Below are positions 61,195-64,000 of a stretch of 64,000 bases of DNA, piece by piece. How positions within the stretch are numbered: position 1 is the first letter of the stretch; the number at the start of each line of letters is the position of its first letter. The stretch lies in contig CP011489.1 in assembly GCA_001023575.1 (NCBI GenBank), positions 2,169,001 through 2,233,000 of the forward strand, in the 5' to 3' direction. Source of the DNA: Actinobacteria bacterium IMCC26256. Its GTDB lineage: Bacteria > Actinomycetota > Acidimicrobiia > IMCC26256. The notes beneath the pieces were generated by a model that saw nothing but the letters and a program-made list of their open reading frames with translations, was not told where the DNA came from and ran no database searches. The position numbers were made by a program, and so were the translations under genes.

Positions 61195-62303
61195 CTTGCG
61201 CCTCCACGCGTAGTCATGAGCTCTAGGAGCAGCGCCTCGAACTCCCCAACGATCATCTCGGGATCTACCTCAGAGCGCTCAGAGTAAGTTCGCGCAGCAG
61301 CCACGAACCCATCGTAATTTGTCGGGCTAAGTAGATGGCGCAGAGCGGTAGCCCACTCGGCGATTGGCGCATCAGCATCAACTGTTAATCCTCCTGGGCC
61401 GATTGCCTCGACAAGTGCATCGAGACTCGAACCGAGAACAGGCACTCCGTTGGCTTGGGCCTCTAGAACCACCCGAGGGCGACCGTTTGTTAGGTAGGGA
61501 GCGAGCAGCACGGCAGCATCCCCGTAGAGTTCATTCGGATCATCGGTACGCGGGCGTAACTCGACATTCGCTACCCCCAAAAGAGCATCGGCAAGCCATC
61601 TGCGATCCTCAGGTTTTAGAGGCCATGACTCGACGAATGCAAAACGAATCTCTGGGCAATCTTTTGTCAATGCCACTGCAACTGCTCGACCCGCGATCTC
61701 AACTGGATTGATGAAGAGAACAACCTCTCTAGTCGTATCCACTCGAATGCCATCTAGTGAAACCACTGACGGGACGAATTGCGCGCTGAAGCCGATAGCG
61801 GCTGCACGCTCACTGAGAGTTGCGGCATTCGCTAGTAAAAGATCTGGGGGTGCATTTGAGATATCAAGGTGCCCGATCGCAGCCTCCTCTCTCAGGTAGA
61901 GAACCGATGCAATCTCTGCGGCGCTCAACTCTTCCCTAATGCTTCGCCAAGCCATGCGGCCGATGCTTGACGAGACAACAACATCAGGTGCTTGATGCCT
62001 CAAAAATTTCCGAAGTGAGTTCTCCGGGAGAATGGTTGACCACACACGTACCGGCGACTCATTGACCAACCGACGGCGTCCACCGATTAATCCAGCGATG
62101 CTCCAAACGGGTTGAGCTAGCAACCTCGGGAGCCTCACAGCGAGATTTACAAGACGATGCTGGAGCATCCATCTTCTCGGTGCTGTCTCTACCCGGAGGA
62201 GCACATCAACTTCGTGGCCCCGCGCCGCCATACGCCCTGCCAACTCACGTGTACTCATTGCGGAACCACCCACGGCAGTCCCCGATAAGAAGAGGATTCG
62301 CAT
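61191..62303 (-). CDS. Glycosyltransferase family 4
   Basis: The 370-residue GT-B protein begins RILFLSGTAVGGSAMSTREL and includes DVVVSSSIGRMAWRSIREEL, AVLLAPYLTNGRPRVVLEAQ with the E-x7-E-like donor element, and NGVPVLGSSLDALVEAIGPG. It is the first gene of the minus-strand GT4-GT2-GT2-GT4 group. It is divergent from the sulfotransferase pair on the plus strand. Confidence 0.9.
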   Translation of the reverse strand: MRILFLSGTAVGGSAMSTRELAGRMAARGHEVDVLLRVETAPRRWMLQHRLVNLAVRLPRLLAQPVWSIAGLIGGRRRLVNESPVRVWSTILPENSLRKFLRHQAPDVVVSSSIGRMAWRSIREELSAAEIASVLYLREEAAIGHLDISNAPPDLLLANAATLSERAAAIGFSAQFVPSVVSLDGIRVDTTREVVLFINPVEIAGRAVAVALTKDCPEIRFAFVESWPLKPEDRRWLADALLGVANVELRPRTDDPNELYGDAAVLLAPYLTNGRPRVVLEAQANGVPVLGSSLDALVEAIGPGGLTVDADAPIAEWATALRHLLSPTNYDGFVAAARTYSERSEVDPEMIVGEFEALLLELMTTRGGAS

Positions 62304-62450
62304 GGACTACCTCGATGGCGGGCTTCTGCTCTGAATCCGAGCAGGATTGAAACATTACTTCGATTTTTAGGAGGCCTTGACACATCGCCTGCCTAACGAC
62401 CTGCAACCTTGGGGCACTCGGCATCCCTTATCGGCTGTATTCTCGCAGGG

Positions 62451-63374
62451 ATGTCACGCGTTCTGCTGTTAGGGGTACCACGCTCTGGGACCACATGGTG
62501 CGGACGCGTATTGGGCCAGACAGATCAGACCATCTATGTCAACGAGCCGGACGGCGATACGGAGGCGTTCGCTCTCCCTGCGCGCTCCGGTTTCAATGGC
62601 CCTCCGTCCCTTAGCGTCGGCCAGAGCGCAGAGGCTTATGAGCGACTCTGGCAGGGCGCCTTTGATGGAGCTGGTCGGCCACACTCTGTAGGTGCCCGCG
62701 TCGCGAGATACCTAAATTCCTCGGCTTCTAGTGCCGAGAGATTCTCTGCATGGTTCGACTCTGATTTCACACCAAGGATGCGCGCTGTGAAGCGGCTAGC
62801 CAAGCCAGGAGAGTTGAGATCCGATTTCCTAAATGTTGTTGCGAAAAGCGTGAGAGCAGAGTTCACCGCTGAGTGGATCGCTGACCGTTTCAAGCCGACT
62901 GTGCTGCTAGTGGAGCGAAGCCCAATGAATGTCTTGGCATCTTGGATAGACCTCTCCTACGCCCACAGCACGCGTGAATTTAAGGCATACGCCGACCAGG
63001 CAAAGATGCGCTGGGGGATTCGACCGCCCGAGGACCCAGCCCTGCTCGAGCGTCAAGTATTTACTTATGGAGTAATGGCCTTAGCGCTTAGAGAGAGCGC
63101 AGAGGCGAATAATTGGCAACGCGTTCAGCATGAGTACCTCTGCATCGATTCGAGTCAGCGCTTTCAGAGCCTCACATCCAGACTCAACCTTGGGTGGAAC
63201 GAGAATGTTGAGCGCTTTATTCAAGACTCAAATCGCAGTGGTGAGGGGTATCAGACAACCCGCCACACCGCTGACCAGCCGGAGTCTTGGAGAACGCGCC
63301 TCGACAACAACGCAGTAGAGCAAATCCTCCTTGGACTGAGCAGATTCCCTGGCCTAACACCGAGCGGGATATGA
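62451..63374 (+). CDS. Sulfotransferase-family protein, tandem paralogue A
   Basis: The start at 62451 gives SRVLLLGVPRSGTTWCGRVL, identical in start to the next gene. An in-frame start at 62409 is less likely. The 3'-phosphate-like region is VLLVERSPMNVLASWIDLSY near residue 165. It is a close paralogue of the gene that follows with a four-base overlap. The function is inferred to be sulfate transfer to a surface component. Confidence 0.85.
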   Translation: MSRVLLLGVPRSGTTWCGRVLGQTDQTIYVNEPDGDTEAFALPARSGFNGPPSLSVGQSAEAYERLWQGAFDGAGRPHSVGARVARYLNSSASSAERFSAWFDSDFTPRMRAVKRLAKPGELRSDFLNVVAKSVRAEFTAEWIADRFKPTVLLVERSPMNVLASWIDLSYAHSTREFKAYADQAKMRWGIRPPEDPALLERQVFTYGVMALALRESAEANNWQRVQHEYLCIDSSQRFQSLTSRLNLGWNENVERFIQDSNRSGEGYQTTRHTADQPESWRTRLDNNAVEQILLGLSRFPGLTPSGI

Positions 63375-64000
63375 GCCGCGTCCTTCTCTTGGGCGTTCCA
63401 CGCTCAGGCACGACATGGGCAGGGCGCGCCCTTGGTGCCACCGATGGAACGGCTTATGTAAACGAGCCTGACGGATTCCGAGAGCCGCTAGCGCTGCAAA
63501 TCATGCTCAAATACGGCGAGCACCCGTATATTTCGTCAGGAGAGCATGCTCCGGATTATGAGCGCCTCTGGAACTCTGCTTTCTTAGGCGGTCTCCCATC
63601 TAGAACGCTACGCGATAAAGCCGCGCGTTTTATCTTCGAGAGGACACCTCTCGACGAGCGCAGAGAAGCTCGCTCAACAGGGAGAGTTCCGCTTCGCCTG
63701 CGCATTGTGCAGTCCCTAGCGCAGCCGTTTGCGCCCTCCCCCGACGCGAGGCATGTCGTTGTCAAGAGCGTTCAGGGATGCCTCTCAACGAACTGGATAC
63801 TTGAGCATGTAGATGCGCGAGTGATCCTTATCGAGCGCAATCCATTCAACGTGCTCTCGTCCTGGAGAGATCTTGGCTTCGTCAGCGAGGGTCGCGAATT
63901 TGACCGCATTGCATTACTCGCGAGTCAGAGATGGGGGGTAGACCGACCTCCTGTTGGTGCACCCCACCTAGCTCTGCAGAGTTTCTTCTATGGAGTCCTC
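63371..64000 (+). CDS. Sulfotransferase-family protein, tandem paralogue B (truncated by window)
   Basis: The ATG overlaps the previous stop (ATGA), and the frame is open to the end of the window (210 codons). SRVLLLGVPRSGTTWAGRAL at the start, YVNEPDG, and VILIERNPFNVLSSWRDLGF further on follow the paralogue. The C-terminal third is outside. It is a tandem duplicate of the preceding gene. Confidence 0.85.
   Translation, partial: MSRVLLLGVPRSGTTWAGRALGATDGTAYVNEPDGFREPLALQIMLKYGEHPYISSGEHAPDYERLWNSAFLGGLPSRTLRDKAARFIFERTPLDERREARSTGRVPLRLRIVQSLAQPFAPSPDARHVVVKSVQGCLSTNWILEHVDARVILIERNPFNVLSSWRDLGFVSEGREFDRIALLASQRWGVDRPPVGAPHLALQSFFYGVL

Overview
The window looks like a chromosomal segment of an actinobacterium, most likely of class Acidimicrobiia. 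This placement is an inference from gene order, sequence style and moderate GC, and no 16S rRNA gene is present to confirm it. The main clues are the infA-rpmJ-rpsM-rpsK-rpsD-rpoA-rplQ-truA and rplM-rpsI-glmM-glmS blocks, the glmS-acpS-nnr-alr-tsaE-tsaB-rimI-tsaD-groES order, a CIRCE element in front of groES, a mycobacterial-type LexA box, and secreted proteins with RLLDTR repeats. No tRNA, rRNA, insertion sequence, phage gene or CRISPR array was recognised.

Bases 1-16000 are housekeeping, read almost entirely on the minus strand. From the promoter-proximal end they run rplM, rpsI, glmM, a giant glmS homologue, acpS, the bifunctional NAD(P)HX repair enzyme, a CBS protein, alr, an alpha/beta hydrolase, a family-4 uracil-DNA glycosylase, tsaE, tsaB, rimI, tsaD and groES. 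Most of these genes overlap or nearly touch, so few transcription units are likely. An ArsI/CadI-like protein and the end of an acyl-CoA synthetase close the left edge.

Bases 16000-22530 are a plus-strand insertion between truA and rplM, followed by one minus-strand lipoprotein. The insertion holds a secreted RLLDTR/beta-propeller protein broken by a frameshift and an SGNH-like plus MBOAT O-acyltransferase pair. Bases 22551-26642 return to the minus-strand ribosomal/RNA polymerase block. There rpmJ starts with TTG, and infA seems to have no normal start codon at all (GTA behind a good Shine-Dalgarno).

Bases 26775-33630 encode exported proteins: a membrane-anchored protein, two paralogous secreted proteins, a lipoprotein with a repeated start region, a small exported protein, and a Tat-type protein with His/Asp-rich and Thr-rich low-complexity regions.

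Bases 33667-64000 form a long surface-polysaccharide region. It includes a UDP-sugar dehydrogenase, a Wzz/BY-kinase fusion, a Wzm/Wzt-type ABC exporter, GT2 and GT4 glycosyltransferases, SAM methyltransferases, two paralogous GT-C-like membrane proteins and six sulfotransferase-like genes. Embedded in it is a compact minus-strand module (39143-46078) of two PqqD-like proteins, an HprK-like kinase, an apparent HprK pseudokinase, a nucleotidyltransferase and a polytopic membrane protein, directly downstream of the BY-kinase. This resembles the poorly understood HPr-rel-A systems. Near the left end of the region lies a 13E12-type DUF222/HNH gene with a perfect LexA box laid over a -10 element and the start codon of what looks like a leaderless mRNA.
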